From NCBI RefSeq assembly GCF_002153425.1, contig NZ_KZ119600.1, forward strand, positions 1,874,674 to 1,938,673: 64,000 nt of DNA, in the 5' to 3' direction. The notes beneath the pieces were generated by a model. That model was not told where the DNA came from. It made no database searches and saw only the letters and a list, made by a program, of their open reading frames with translations. Made by a program: the position numbers and the translations under genes. This document shows, one piece after another, positions 52,875-61,196 of the stretch. The stretch comes from Litchfieldia alkalitelluris (GTDB lineage Bacteria; Bacillota; Bacilli; Bacillales; Salisediminibacteriaceae). Numbering within the stretch: position 1 is the stretch's first letter; each line of letters opens with the position of its first letter.

Positions 52875-54115
52875 TGATAAATCTATCCCAAAATGGGTTT
52901 ACTCATAATCAAGTGAGAAACATGCTGCACATGAAACATGGCTCAAGGAAAATAAGATTTAGATATTTCTTATTAAATCAAAATGAAAATGAGTTAACCG
53001 AGTTAAAAACCATTGAAAGTGGAAATGTTGATATGTCAGCTTTCTCAGACATAAAAAGGACAGCAAGATTTAGAATGAAGGATACAACTTACACAGTAAA
53101 CGGTGAAGAAAAAGAGATTAACTGGAATAGTGACAGAATACAAGTCTTTGTTGAGTTTAAAATGCCAGATTCTTTTGTACAAGAAACAGTTAACGATGAA
53201 GAAAATTACTTTATTACACCTGTTTTTTCTACAGATAGTACAACAAGATTGACTCAAACAAAAATTGAAGGTGGATGGATTGCTTTTTCATTAGGTATCT
53301 TTCTCTTTTCTTCACCTATTAGAGTAGAAGTAGGAGGCAGTATTTATCGAGATGTTGAGGCTTATGACAAGTTACTTATTGTTAAAGAAGATAAAATAAC
53401 CGATAGATACACAATAAAAGCTGGTACAACTTATTATAATGCGATGGTTAGCCTACTAAATAGTGCTGGTGTAAGTAAACATAACATTGAAAATAACGGT
53501 AAAACCATTTCAAATGATAAAGAATATGAACCAGGCACTGAAAAGTTGCGAATACTAAATGATTTAGCTAGTGACTTAAACTATACTCCATTTTGGGTTG
53601 ATGAGTATGGTTTTTTTAGGTCGTATCAATATCGTTCACCGCAAGAACAACCAGTAGATTATGAGTATGCAGACGACGATATGTCAGTAACTTTAAATGG
53701 AATGGAAGAAGAATTGGATTTATTTGATTTACCGAATGTATTTACAGTATTTGTTGCAAATCCAGATACTGAAGAAGAGTACATTTCTACTGTTGAAAAT
53801 ACAAATCCAAATCATCCAAGATCAATTGAAAATTTAGGACGTAGAGTAGTTAGATTTGAAGAAAAAGACGATATAGCAGACCAAGAAGCGCTTGACAGTT
53901 ATGTTGATCGTTTAGCGTCTGAATCAAGTCAGGTGTACGGTAGATTGAAGTTTGAAACAGCAATCATGCCATTTCATAGTTATTCTAATGTATTGAGAAT
54001 ACGCAACAGTACACTTGGTATTAACCAAAGGTATAGTGAAACAAATTGGAGTATTCCACTTCAATCTGGAGGAAATATGACTCATGAAGTTAGAAGGGTA
54101 GTGAGTTTAAGTTGA
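52874..54115 (+). CDS. Phage tail-tip protein (DUF5048-like)
   Basis: 413-aa protein, ATG 52874 with SD AGAGGGGGTAG. Early segment KHGSRKIRFRYFLLNQNENELTEL ... VDMSAFSDIKRTARFRM is shared by Bacillus phage baseplate proteins of unknown mechanism. The second half (KLRILNDLASDLNYTPFWVDEYGFFRS) resembles the hub (Tal-type) fold. Probably part of the tail tip. Overlaps both neighbours by a few bases. Confidence 0.7.
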   Translation: MINLSQNGFTHNQVRNMLHMKHGSRKIRFRYFLLNQNENELTELKTIESGNVDMSAFSDIKRTARFRMKDTTYTVNGEEKEINWNSDRIQVFVEFKMPDSFVQETVNDEENYFITPVFSTDSTTRLTQTKIEGGWIAFSLGIFLFSSPIRVEVGGSIYRDVEAYDKLLIVKEDKITDRYTIKAGTTYYNAMVSLLNSAGVSKHNIENNGKTISNDKEYEPGTEKLRILNDLASDLNYTPFWVDEYGFFRSYQYRSPQEQPVDYEYADDDMSVTLNGMEEELDLFDLPNVFTVFVANPDTEEEYISTVENTNPNHPRSIENLGRRVVRFEEKDDIADQEALDSYVDRLASESSQVYGRLKFETAIMPFHSYSNVLRIRNSTLGINQRYSETNWSIPLQSGGNMTHEVRRVVSLS

Positions 54116-54363
54116 TAAATTCAATGGATTTTAAAGGTTTAATTAAAGATATTGTAAAAGAAGAAACTCAAAAACAAGCACGTTTTAAAATAGGCACTGT
54201 GGCAAATATAGATGATAAACCTACTATTATTTTCTCTGGTGAAGAAAATCCTAGTGAAAAAGGGTATTCATACTTAGGGAGTTATACACCTACAGTTGGT
54301 GACAGGGTTTTATTGGTACGTGTGAAAAGTACCTATGTCATCTTAGATAAGTTGATAGTTTAG
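54112..54363 (+). CDS. Small baseplate-associated protein
   Basis: 83-aa beta-rich protein (ARFKIGTVANIDDKPTIIFSGEENPSEKGYSYL, DRVLLVRVKSTYVILDKLIV), an OB-like pattern. TTG start in the stop region of the preceding gene. Small proteins like this follow the tail-tip gene in several Bacillus siphophages. Role unknown. Confidence 0.65.
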   Translation: MINSMDFKGLIKDIVKEETQKQARFKIGTVANIDDKPTIIFSGEENPSEKGYSYLGSYTPTVGDRVLLVRVKSTYVILDKLIV

Positions 54364-54380
54364 AAGAAGGAGGTAGTTAA

Positions 54381-54965
54381 GTGGCTGATTTAAACACAAA
54401 TTTATTAAGGACATTAGATGGCCCTGCATCTCAACATAAAAAATCTGGACAAGATGAAATGGAGTTTAGCGAAGGTTCAGATAATGCAATACACACAAAA
54501 GTAACAGATCCTAATACTGGTCAACCAATTGATCCGAGACAAGTTACAGACAATCAAGTAAAAACAGTATTAGACTCAATTAAGCAGCAACAGTCACAAA
54601 TTATAGATAGAATTAATGATCCATTATTAACAGAAGATTCAAAAGTTAAAGGTGAATTAGAAGAGATTGATACAAAGTTAACTACATTAATCAGTATCAT
54701 TGAAAGTGGACTTAATGTTGGTACTGGAAACAGTATTGTGGAGATGTGGTCAGGCTCATCAAATGAAACAAGAAACTTCAATCAAAATTTAAATACTTTC
54801 GGTATTACAAATGACGGAAATACTAATGTAAACATCACTATAGGTGATGTTTCTTTTTCTGTTAAGCAAGGTGAAAGTTTCGAGGCTAGTTTTAATAGTT
54901 TTGATGAGATTGTAATAGACACCACTTCTCCATATCGTGCTTATGTAAAAGGAGGGGCTGAATAA
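54381..54965 (+). CDS. Tail/baseplate protein, unknown
   Basis: 194-aa protein with GTG start and SD AAGGAGGTAG. N-terminal LNTNLLRTLDGPASQHKKSG, a helical middle (about 55-105) with a trimeric coiled-coil look, and a C-terminal beta domain (NVNITIGDVSFSVKQGESFEASF ... YRAYVKGGAE) resembling small carbohydrate- or receptor-contact domains. It directly precedes the phosphoesterase tail protein, whose start overlaps its stop. Confidence 0.65.
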   Translation: MADLNTNLLRTLDGPASQHKKSGQDEMEFSEGSDNAIHTKVTDPNTGQPIDPRQVTDNQVKTVLDSIKQQQSQIIDRINDPLLTEDSKVKGELEEIDTKLTTLISIIESGLNVGTGNSIVEMWSGSSNETRNFNQNLNTFGITNDGNTNVNITIGDVSFSVKQGESFEASFNSFDEIVIDTTSPYRAYVKGGAE

Positions 54966-57430
54966 TGGGATGGAAAAAAAGCTTTAATTTAAACGTGGAA
55001 GGTGAACCAGATTTCTCTCCTAGATTGAATGAAGTGGAGAACAAAATTGGTAACACAATGAATCTTTATACACAAAATAAGGATAATTTAGTTGAAGCTA
55101 TAAATGAAACTAGTTCGGATTTGGCACATACCACGACAGAGATAGATATGTTAGAAAGTAATAAAATGGAGAAAAACACCACTGACATTGGTATATCTCA
55201 AATCAACAAAAATAGAGGTCTTATTGACCAAACTTTTTTAGCGGAAAACCTTTTACAACAAATAACAGGGAATGCACCAGTTAATTCTATACCTAATGAT
55301 GATAGTATTTTAAGCCGAATGTTGACACGGAAAAGTGTTACATTTCCAAAGTTAAGCAATGATTCAAGAAGTATATTAATGACAAACAAGATAAAATTAA
55401 TTGACGAATATCTTTGGGAACAATATAGCGGTTTTTCTTCTACTCCTACTGGCGATTGGCAACAAGATAAATCACAAAACGATGCAAGGTTTAGAATAAA
55501 AGATTTAATTCCTATGTTCGACCAAGATTTTGAAATTATCTTCAATGATGATGATTACGAAGTACAATATTATTTATTTAACGGTGAAATTGACCAGAAT
55601 CGAACATCATCAAGTTGGCTAACCTCATCGCCTGTAAAAGTGGAGAACAGCCTTAAAAATTCACATATAGGAATATCCTTTAGGAATAAAAGTGATACAG
55701 AATTATCATTAACAGATATAGATATGTTTGATTGCGAAGTTGTAAGTCAATCGTCAAAAGATATAAAGCAATTGTCAGACGATGTAAAGAACAACGAAAT
55801 AGGAATATTCGCTAATAACATTATCATAAATGGTGACTTTTCCAGAGGGTTGAGAAGTTGGGGTTATTATTCTAACCATGTAAATGCAGAAATTTCAGGG
55901 GAATATATTAGATTTACCCCACCTAATAGTGGTGCTGGACTTGCTCAATCATTTGTTCCAACAGAAGGTCATGTTTATTATTTTAGTGCCGTTGTAAGAG
56001 CAGAAACAGTGGGTAATTTCGTTTTTGGTTTTGGGAAAGTTGGAACGGGTGTTAATATCGCAACTAAAACGGCTTTAACCAGCGACACAAAATTGAGTGA
56101 TATTATAGTACCTGCTGGTGATCGAAACCAAATAGTATACGGTCGTAGATCAACAACATTTTGGCTTAAAGAACCTCTAGTGTTAGATTTAACTGAAATA
56201 TTCGGAGAAGGTAAAGAACCGAGCAAAGAAGAGTTTGAGGAGTTATTGCAAACCGTTGGCGCTAATTGGTTTGAAAGGAAAAATCTTATTGATGGCAGGC
56301 TCTTACTGGATACAACTTTAAGGATCATTGAGGAAGGGATGCCGAAAGATAAAGTAGAAGATGCTTTGTATTTCCATCCCGAATTAGAAGAGCTTACATC
56401 CGAATTAATGTCTAAAGTAGCATTAGATGATAAGGATTATGACTTCGAATTTGCTTTTATCACAGACAGTCATGCGATAGATGATTCTTTGCCATCCTAT
56501 CAAGGTAAAGGGGATTTACATTGTCGTTCAGTTGCGGAATTTAGTCATCTGAAAAACATGGATTTAGCGATACATGGCGGTGATTTGACCTATGATTACG
56601 TTCCGAAAACAGACTTCATGCGTAATTTATCCCGTAATATAAAAGAAATGCGAAGGGTTATTAATGCACCTGTTATGATAGCGCAAGGAAATCACGACAC
56701 GGGTGATGACTACTATTGGGATCAATATGATTGGGGTGGTTGGAGTGGAGAGCCACCTACACCAGATAAGGTTGTATCCCCGATTGAATGGTCAAACCTA
56801 ATGGGTTATGACAAATCCTTTGTTTACGGTGATTATTCAAAGAGTTATTACTATAAAGACTTTGATACAAAAAAGATGCGAGTCATTGTATTGAATACCA
56901 ATGATACTTGGTTTTTAGACGAACAAGGTCGAGTTAAATACAATAGAACAGCAATTAGTGATAATGCTTACGGATTTAAACAAGAGCAGTTGTCGTGGTT
57001 AGCTGATACAGCCTTAGATTTTGAAGGTAAAGAAGGTTGGGGTGTTATTATTGTTTCACATGCTCCTTTTGATGTAGAAACAGCAAGTAGACCAGTTAAA
57101 AACGGCTTAGTTGCATTAGAGATTTTAAAAGCTAGAAAAAATAGAACGTCATACACGTCAACAGCAACAACAGGCGAAATGGGACAAAATATAAGCGTGG
57201 ATTACACTAACGCTGAACCTGTTATGATTGTTGGTGGATTAAGTGGACATATTCACTCAGACAGGATTAGAAGAACAGACGGTATAGTCTTTGTGACAAC
57301 AACGTGGTCACGAAACCCTAATGATGATTATGACGGGGCATGGGATTATATCCAAGTCAAACGTGATGAAGGGAAGGTATACCTAAAAAGATTCGGTAAC
57401 AGAGGAACTGATAGGGAGTTTAATATCTAA
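54965..57430 (+). CDS. Tail protein with carbohydrate-binding-like and metallophosphoesterase domains
   Basis: 821-aa protein. The N-terminal 270 residues are fibre-like. About 275-440 resembles a carbohydrate-binding beta-sandwich (IIINGDFSRGLRSWG ... DLTEIFGEGKEPSKEEFEELL). The C-terminal domain (about 490-800) is a calcineurin-like phosphoesterase with every metal motif: TDSH (D501, H503), HGGD (D540), GNHD (N576, H577, D578), VSHAP (H699) and GHIH (H762, H764). Likely the receptor-binding protein that hydrolyses a phosphodiester in the host envelope, for example teichoic acid; the substrate is inference. Confidence 0.85.
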   Translation: MGWKKSFNLNVEGEPDFSPRLNEVENKIGNTMNLYTQNKDNLVEAINETSSDLAHTTTEIDMLESNKMEKNTTDIGISQINKNRGLIDQTFLAENLLQQITGNAPVNSIPNDDSILSRMLTRKSVTFPKLSNDSRSILMTNKIKLIDEYLWEQYSGFSSTPTGDWQQDKSQNDARFRIKDLIPMFDQDFEIIFNDDDYEVQYYLFNGEIDQNRTSSSWLTSSPVKVENSLKNSHIGISFRNKSDTELSLTDIDMFDCEVVSQSSKDIKQLSDDVKNNEIGIFANNIIINGDFSRGLRSWGYYSNHVNAEISGEYIRFTPPNSGAGLAQSFVPTEGHVYYFSAVVRAETVGNFVFGFGKVGTGVNIATKTALTSDTKLSDIIVPAGDRNQIVYGRRSTTFWLKEPLVLDLTEIFGEGKEPSKEEFEELLQTVGANWFERKNLIDGRLLLDTTLRIIEEGMPKDKVEDALYFHPELEELTSELMSKVALDDKDYDFEFAFITDSHAIDDSLPSYQGKGDLHCRSVAEFSHLKNMDLAIHGGDLTYDYVPKTDFMRNLSRNIKEMRRVINAPVMIAQGNHDTGDDYYWDQYDWGGWSGEPPTPDKVVSPIEWSNLMGYDKSFVYGDYSKSYYYKDFDTKKMRVIVLNTNDTWFLDEQGRVKYNRTAISDNAYGFKQEQLSWLADTALDFEGKEGWGVIIVSHAPFDVETASRPVKNGLVALEILKARKNRTSYTSTATTGEMGQNISVDYTNAEPVMIVGGLSGHIHSDRIRRTDGIVFVTTTWSRNPNDDYDGAWDYIQVKRDEGKVYLKRFGNRGTDREFNI

Positions 57431-57572
57431 TGTCACAGTAGGACGAAAAACTGCACTAAGCATTTGATGAAATACAGAGATACTAAATTGAATAATTATT
57501 ATATTATTTGAATTTTTATAAATTTAATAGATTAGTGATTTTGGTAATAATTAATAAGAGAAAACTTCAACC

Positions 57573-57606
57573 ATAAGCTCACTTCGGTGGGCTTATTTAT
57601 TTTTGT
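57573..57606 (+). terminator. Terminator between tail and lysis genes
   Basis: ATAAGCTCAC, TTCG loop, GTGGGCTTAT, then TTATTTTT. Confidence 0.85.
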
Positions 57607-57629
57607 ACTAGTTGAGAGGCGGTGGACAC

Positions 57630-57860
57630 TTGGACAAATTAATAGATTACGCCATTCAAACGAACAGTGGATTATTCGCTGTTCTTTTTATTGTGCTTTT
57701 ATCAATAACGATAGGTTTTGTAAGATGGGTAATTAAAACTAACAACGAAAGAGAGAAAAGGTATATCGGTGTGATTGATAAACAAGCGGAAGGTTTAAAA
57801 ATGATTGATCATATTCACAAAGATGTTAAGGAAATGAAGGAACATTTATTCAGAAAATAA
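57630..57860 (+). CDS. BhlA/XhlA-like holin-associated membrane protein
   Basis: 76-aa protein, TTG 57630 after SD GAGGCGGTGG. One membrane helix (about 14-32) followed by a charged coiled coil (NNEREKRYIGVIDKQAEGLKMIDHIHKDVKEMKEHL), the layout of BhlA/UviB peptides in Bacillus phages. Helps the endolysin reach the wall. Confidence 0.8.
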   Translation: MDKLIDYAIQTNSGLFAVLFIVLLSITIGFVRWVIKTNNEREKRYIGVIDKQAEGLKMIDHIHKDVKEMKEHLFRK

Positions 57861-57876
57861 AAGGAGGAATTAAACA

Positions 57877-58566
57877 ATGGTAAAAATTTATTTAGATCCA
57901 GGTCATGGTGGCAGTGATCCAGGTGCAGTAGGAAACGGAATCCAAGAAAAGGATGTTGTTTTAGACATTGCTAAACGTATCGAGGCTAAATTGAAGGACT
58001 ATGAAGGTGTACAGACACGTATGAGCCGTACTAATGATAAAACAGTTTCATTGTCTGCCAGAACAAATGATGCTAATAGTTGGGGAGCAGATTACTTTGT
58101 AAGTATTCATATTAACGCTTTTAATGGTTCTGCAAATGGATATGAGGACTTTATTCATAATAGCCTTTCAAATAGTTCACAAACTGCAATATACCGTGAC
58201 ACAATGCACTCTGAGATTAGAAAAGAGTCTCCATTCTTCTCCAATCGTGGTAAGAAAAATGCTAATTTTCATGTGATTAGAGAATCCAATATGAGTGCAA
58301 TATTAACGGAAAATGGTTTTATAGATAACAAAGGAGATTCAGACAGGCTTAAACAATCTAGTACATTAGATAAAATTGCACAGGGACATGTAAATGGATT
58401 AGTGAAGATTTTCAACTTAAAAAAGAAACCTACACCGAAACAACCTACTTCAAGTGGTGCGTTATATAAGGTGCAAGTTGGTGCATTTTCAAAGAAATCT
58501 AATGCAGATAGATTAGCAAAGGAACTTGAGTCAAAAGGTTACTCAACGTACATAGTAAAGGAGTGA
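57877..58566 (+). CDS. Endolysin: N-acetylmuramoyl-L-alanine amidase (Amidase_3) with SPOR domain
   Basis: 229-aa enzyme cutting the amide bond between muramic acid and the stem peptide. Amidase_3 zinc ligands H10 (DPGHGG), E24 and H78 (SIHINA), catalytic E145 (LTENGFI). A Lys/Pro linker (about 181-192) leads to a SPOR domain (KVQVGAFSKKSNADRLAKELESKGYSTYIV) for peptidoglycan binding. Close in plan to CwlC of B. subtilis. SD AAAGGAGG. Confidence 0.95.
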   Translation: MVKIYLDPGHGGSDPGAVGNGIQEKDVVLDIAKRIEAKLKDYEGVQTRMSRTNDKTVSLSARTNDANSWGADYFVSIHINAFNGSANGYEDFIHNSLSNSSQTAIYRDTMHSEIRKESPFFSNRGKKNANFHVIRESNMSAILTENGFIDNKGDSDRLKQSSTLDKIAQGHVNGLVKIFNLKKKPTPKQPTSSGALYKVQVGAFSKKSNADRLAKELESKGYSTYIVKE

Positions 58567-58570
58567 TAAA

Positions 58571-58816
58571 ATGGAATTATTAGATTATATAGTACAAGAG
58601 TTGTTGTATCTCATACCTGCTTTAATGGTACTAGGTAAGATCATTAAGAATGGTGAATACATAAACGATAAGCATATACCAGTCATATTGTTATTTGTTA
58701 GTGTATTATTTTCAAATTTAATACTCGGATTCAGTCCAGATTCATTTATTCAGGGAATATTGATTGCTGGTGCATCAGTCTTTGGTCATCAGTTAATTAA
58801 ACAATCAAAAGAATAG
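58571..58816 (+). CDS. Phage holin
   Basis: 81-aa protein with three hydrophobic helices (about 5-22, 35-52 and 60-76) and a basic end, directly after the endolysin. It fits class I/II holins by size and place. SD AAAGGAGTG. Transcription ends at the strong terminator just downstream. Confidence 0.8.
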   Translation: MELLDYIVQELLYLIPALMVLGKIIKNGEYINDKHIPVILLFVSVLFSNLILGFSPDSFIQGILIAGASVFGHQLIKQSKE

Positions 58817-58822
58817 CAAACT

Positions 58823-58864
58823 AAAAGGGAGTATAGGCTTAATTGTCCTGTACTCCCTTTTTTG
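58823..58864. terminator. Bidirectional terminator after the lysis genes
   Basis: AAAAGGGAGTA pairs with TACTCCCTTTT. T-runs on both strands serve the lysis operon and the convergent repressor gene. Confidence 0.92.
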
Positions 58865-58872
58865 CGTTTTAC

Positions 58873-59079
58873 TCAATGTTCTTCATCTATTTCCTCACAT
58901 AGATCATCCACACTTATTTGAAAAATTTTAGATAGCCTATACGCCTGTTCTAAATTTGGTTGTGTATTGTTCTTTTTCCAACTAATAAAAGTCGCTTCTG
59001 AAATATTCATTTTTTTAATTACAAACTTCCCTACTAATCCCTTTTCCTTAATCCAGTAATCAATTTTATTTTTAAACAA
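58873..59079 (-). CDS. Xre-family repressor 1
   Basis: 68-aa Cro/CI-type helix-turn-helix protein. I use TTG 59079, which follows SD GGAGG by 9 nt; the frame is open to 59103. HTH: VGKFVIKKMNISEATFISWKKNNTQPNLEQAYRLSKIF, ending acidic (CEEIDEEH). Divergent from the ParM-like gene and closely related to the repressor at 60543-60773, so the two probably share operator sequences. Confidence 0.8.
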   Translation of the reverse strand: MFKNKIDYWIKEKGLVGKFVIKKMNISEATFISWKKNNTQPNLEQAYRLSKIFQISVDDLCEEIDEEH

Positions 59080-59171
59080 CTTTACAAACCTCCAACCATC
59101 CAATTAGATGTACTAATCATACTCACTAAATTAAAACTTAGCAAATAATTAACTTAAAGTTCATAAAATAC

Positions 59172-59208
59172 TTTACTTATCTTTAGTTATGTCATACAAT
59201 GTCATACA
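59172..59208 (+). promoter_or_regulatory. Promoter and tandem 10-bp repeats upstream of the ParM-like gene (candidate parC)
   Basis: TTTACT (59172-59177), 17-nt spacer, TACAAT (59195-59200). Two head-to-tail copies of ATGTCATACA (59189-59198, 59199-59208) overlap the -10. Helically phased 10-bp repeats upstream of a parM gene are how ParR-binding centromeres look. TTTAGTTAT (59182-59190) recurs at 60850-60858, also next to a repressor gene. Confidence 0.55.
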
Positions 59209-59244
59209 AGAAGATTAATCCATTTAGAAAGGGAGATTCGTAAA

Positions 59245-60204
59245 ATGAGTTTAAATGTTGAGATTGATCTAGGGTTTGGATTTACAAAGGGAATGTATGG
59301 GTCAAAGGTATTTAGAGAGCCTTCAGTTATTGGAGAAAAGAAACCTTTGTTTCCTGACAATATGCGTAAAGGGGATATTATTTACGAAAACGAGTATTTT
59401 GTAGGAGATTTAGCATTACGTCATAGTGACGTTAAATTTACTTCAATCAAAGAAAATAAAGCTGATTCGTGGATCTCAGAGATTCTTTTGAAAACTGTTT
59501 TGGGGTATTTAGCACCAAGAGAAAGTGGACTGCATCTAGTCACAGGACTTCCAATTGACTATTATTTTTCGCAGAAAGATGACTTTGAAAACATGTTAAA
59601 TAACATTAATGAACAAAAGCCATTTCACTTAGACATTCTGAATGAATCAGACTTTATGGCTTTACCTAAAATCAAGAAACAAAAGATAATATTACAACCA
59701 ATGGGCGGTGTATTCGATTATTTATTGAATGATGACGGGGAAATAGAAAATAAGGAAATTGCTTCTAAAACAATCCTAGTGGTTGATGTGGGTTATTATA
59801 CGTTAGATTTACTAATTTTAGATGGGATGGAGATTCATAGGCTTAGTTGTAGTCCACCAGAATTAGGTGTTGATACTGCATATAGATTACTTCAGCAATA
59901 TCTTAAAGATAAGATTGGTCGATCACCAGCACGGCACGATTTAAACAAGGTGGTACTTAGTGGAGAGTACCAAGATTATAATGTTACGCCTTTAATACTT
60001 AAAGCATTTAAAACACTTGCAACACAGATTCAAAATGAGATAGAAAGCTTCAACATGAATTTTCATTTATCTATAGTTACAGGTGGAGCTGCGCACTTAG
60101 TTTCAGATTATCTTACCTTACGAAATAAGACTGTGTTGGAAGATCCGCAAATGGCAATCTTAAGAGGATATCGGAAGATAGGTCGGAGAACATGGGGAGA
60201 ATAA
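59245..60204 (+). CDS. ParM/Alp-like actin ATPase for plasmid segregation
   Basis: 319-aa actin-fold protein. Phosphate-1 loop DLGFGFTKG (residues 8-16), phosphate-2 LVVDVGYYTLDLLIL (D181), adenosine loop VTGGAAHLV (278-286). This matches plasmid actins (ParM, Alp families), which polymerise and push or pull plasmid copies apart. SD AAAGGGAG. Overlaps the small DNA-binding gene that follows, the typical parMR operon structure. Confidence 0.85.
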   Translation: MSLNVEIDLGFGFTKGMYGSKVFREPSVIGEKKPLFPDNMRKGDIIYENEYFVGDLALRHSDVKFTSIKENKADSWISEILLKTVLGYLAPRESGLHLVTGLPIDYYFSQKDDFENMLNNINEQKPFHLDILNESDFMALPKIKKQKIILQPMGGVFDYLLNDDGEIENKEIASKTILVVDVGYYTLDLLILDGMEIHRLSCSPPELGVDTAYRLLQQYLKDKIGRSPARHDLNKVVLSGEYQDYNVTPLILKAFKTLATQIQNEIESFNMNFHLSIVTGGAAHLVSDYLTLRNKTVLEDPQMAILRGYRKIGRRTWGE

Positions 60205-60446
60205 ACTTCCGTTTGAGAGCCATTGACAGCGATATTGAGAAAGGTATCCAAAAGGAAATGGAGCAATATGGACTAGATAAAAGTGATGCAGTTAGGAGTC
60301 TATTACGGCTTGGAATAAATATGAGAAATGAAGATAAAACTACATCACCCATTACTGAAGATGTTAATGATATTGAATTAGTTAAAATAGAAAAAACCAC
60401 AGAAGAAATAAACAATAGTTTAGATAATCTTTTAGATAATTTTTAA
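60192..60446 (+). CDS. ParR-like ribbon-helix-helix adaptor
   Basis: 84-aa protein with an RHH start (MGRINFRLRAIDSDIEKGIQKEMEQYGLDKSDAVRSLLRLGI) and an acidic C-terminal tail (about 47-84), the layout of ParR adaptors that bind the centromere and cap actin filaments. Starts within parM (13-nt overlap). It probably also represses its own promoter. Confidence 0.75.
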   Translation: MGRINFRLRAIDSDIEKGIQKEMEQYGLDKSDAVRSLLRLGINMRNEDKTTSPITEDVNDIELVKIEKTTEEINNSLDNLLDNF

Positions 60447-60477
60447 AATGGGAATATTTAACTTGTCCTAAAACATA

Positions 60478-60514
60478 GGCTATTACTAGCGTAAAGCATA
60501 GTATTAGCCTTTTC
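60478..60514. terminator. Terminator between parR-like gene and repressor 2
   Basis: GGCTATTACTA pairs with TAGTATTAGCC (one mismatch) and is followed by a short T-run. Confidence 0.75.
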
Positions 60515-60542
60515 GCTTAGAATCCCTCAAATACTACCATTT

Positions 60543-60773
60543 TTATTCCTCATTTTCGACAGTACCACTAATATCAATTACCTCGTACAAATCATCAACT
60601 TTTACTTGTAGCAGTATTGCTAGTTCAAACAATTTATCGACCCTCGGAAAAGCCTTCCCATTTCTCCATTTTGAAACTTGTTCCGGTGAGACTTTTAATT
60701 TTGTAGATATGAATTTATTCTTCAAACCTCTTTGATCAATCCAGTGGTCTATACGACTTTTTAATTTTATCAT
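60543..60773 (-). CDS. Xre-family repressor 2
   Basis: 76-aa Cro/CI-type HTH protein; ATG 60773 after SD AGGTGAT. HTH: NKFISTKLKVSPEQVSKWRNGKAFPRVDKLFELAILLQVKVDDLYEVID. Similar along its whole length to the repressor at 58873-59079, so a duplicated pair. Divergent from the RHH-FtsK operon, which it may control. Confidence 0.8.
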   Translation of the reverse strand: MIKLKSRIDHWIDQRGLKNKFISTKLKVSPEQVSKWRNGKAFPRVDKLFELAILLQVKVDDLYEVIDISGTVENEE

Positions 60774-60915
60774 TCTCATCACCTATAATATTTATTCGTT
60801 AAAACATAGGACAACCCTTTAATAATTTTAAATTAATTTTTATTGAACTTTTAGTTATAGGATAAGCAATACCACTAATATCATGTATTAACACAAGGAA
60901 AGGAAGTGAGGATAC

Positions 60916-61194
60916 ATGAGTAAAAACAAATGGGTTCGTTCAATTAGTTTTAACAAAACAAATGAAAAAGATATCGCAAGGCTTAAATTAATTGGAAAAA
61001 AGTCATTCTCAAGATTTATCAAAAAACTATTAGACGATGAAATTATCAGAAGACAATCGGAAATACCAAATGATACTACTAAAATCGATACACCACAGAT
61101 GAAACAAAGGGTAATACCAAACAGTAAACCAAAACCGATAAGACCACAGCAGCAACCAACTAAACCATTTAATCCAATGTTAGGGAGAAAGTAA
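60916..61194 (+). CDS. RHH protein with proline-rich tail, partner of the FtsK-like gene
   Basis: 92-aa protein. N-terminal ribbon-helix-helix-like part (WVRSISFNKTNEKDIARLKLIGKKSFSRFIKKLLDDEI, residues 6-43) and a flexible Pro/Lys/Gln-rich tail ending FNPMLGRK. It directly precedes the FtsK-like gene with a 2-bp gap, so may be a loading or targeting factor for it. SD AAAGGAAGTGAGG. Confidence 0.7.
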   Translation: MSKNKWVRSISFNKTNEKDIARLKLIGKKSFSRFIKKLLDDEIIRRQSEIPNDTTKIDTPQMKQRVIPNSKPKPIRPQQQPTKPFNPMLGRK

Positions 61195-61196
61195 TT

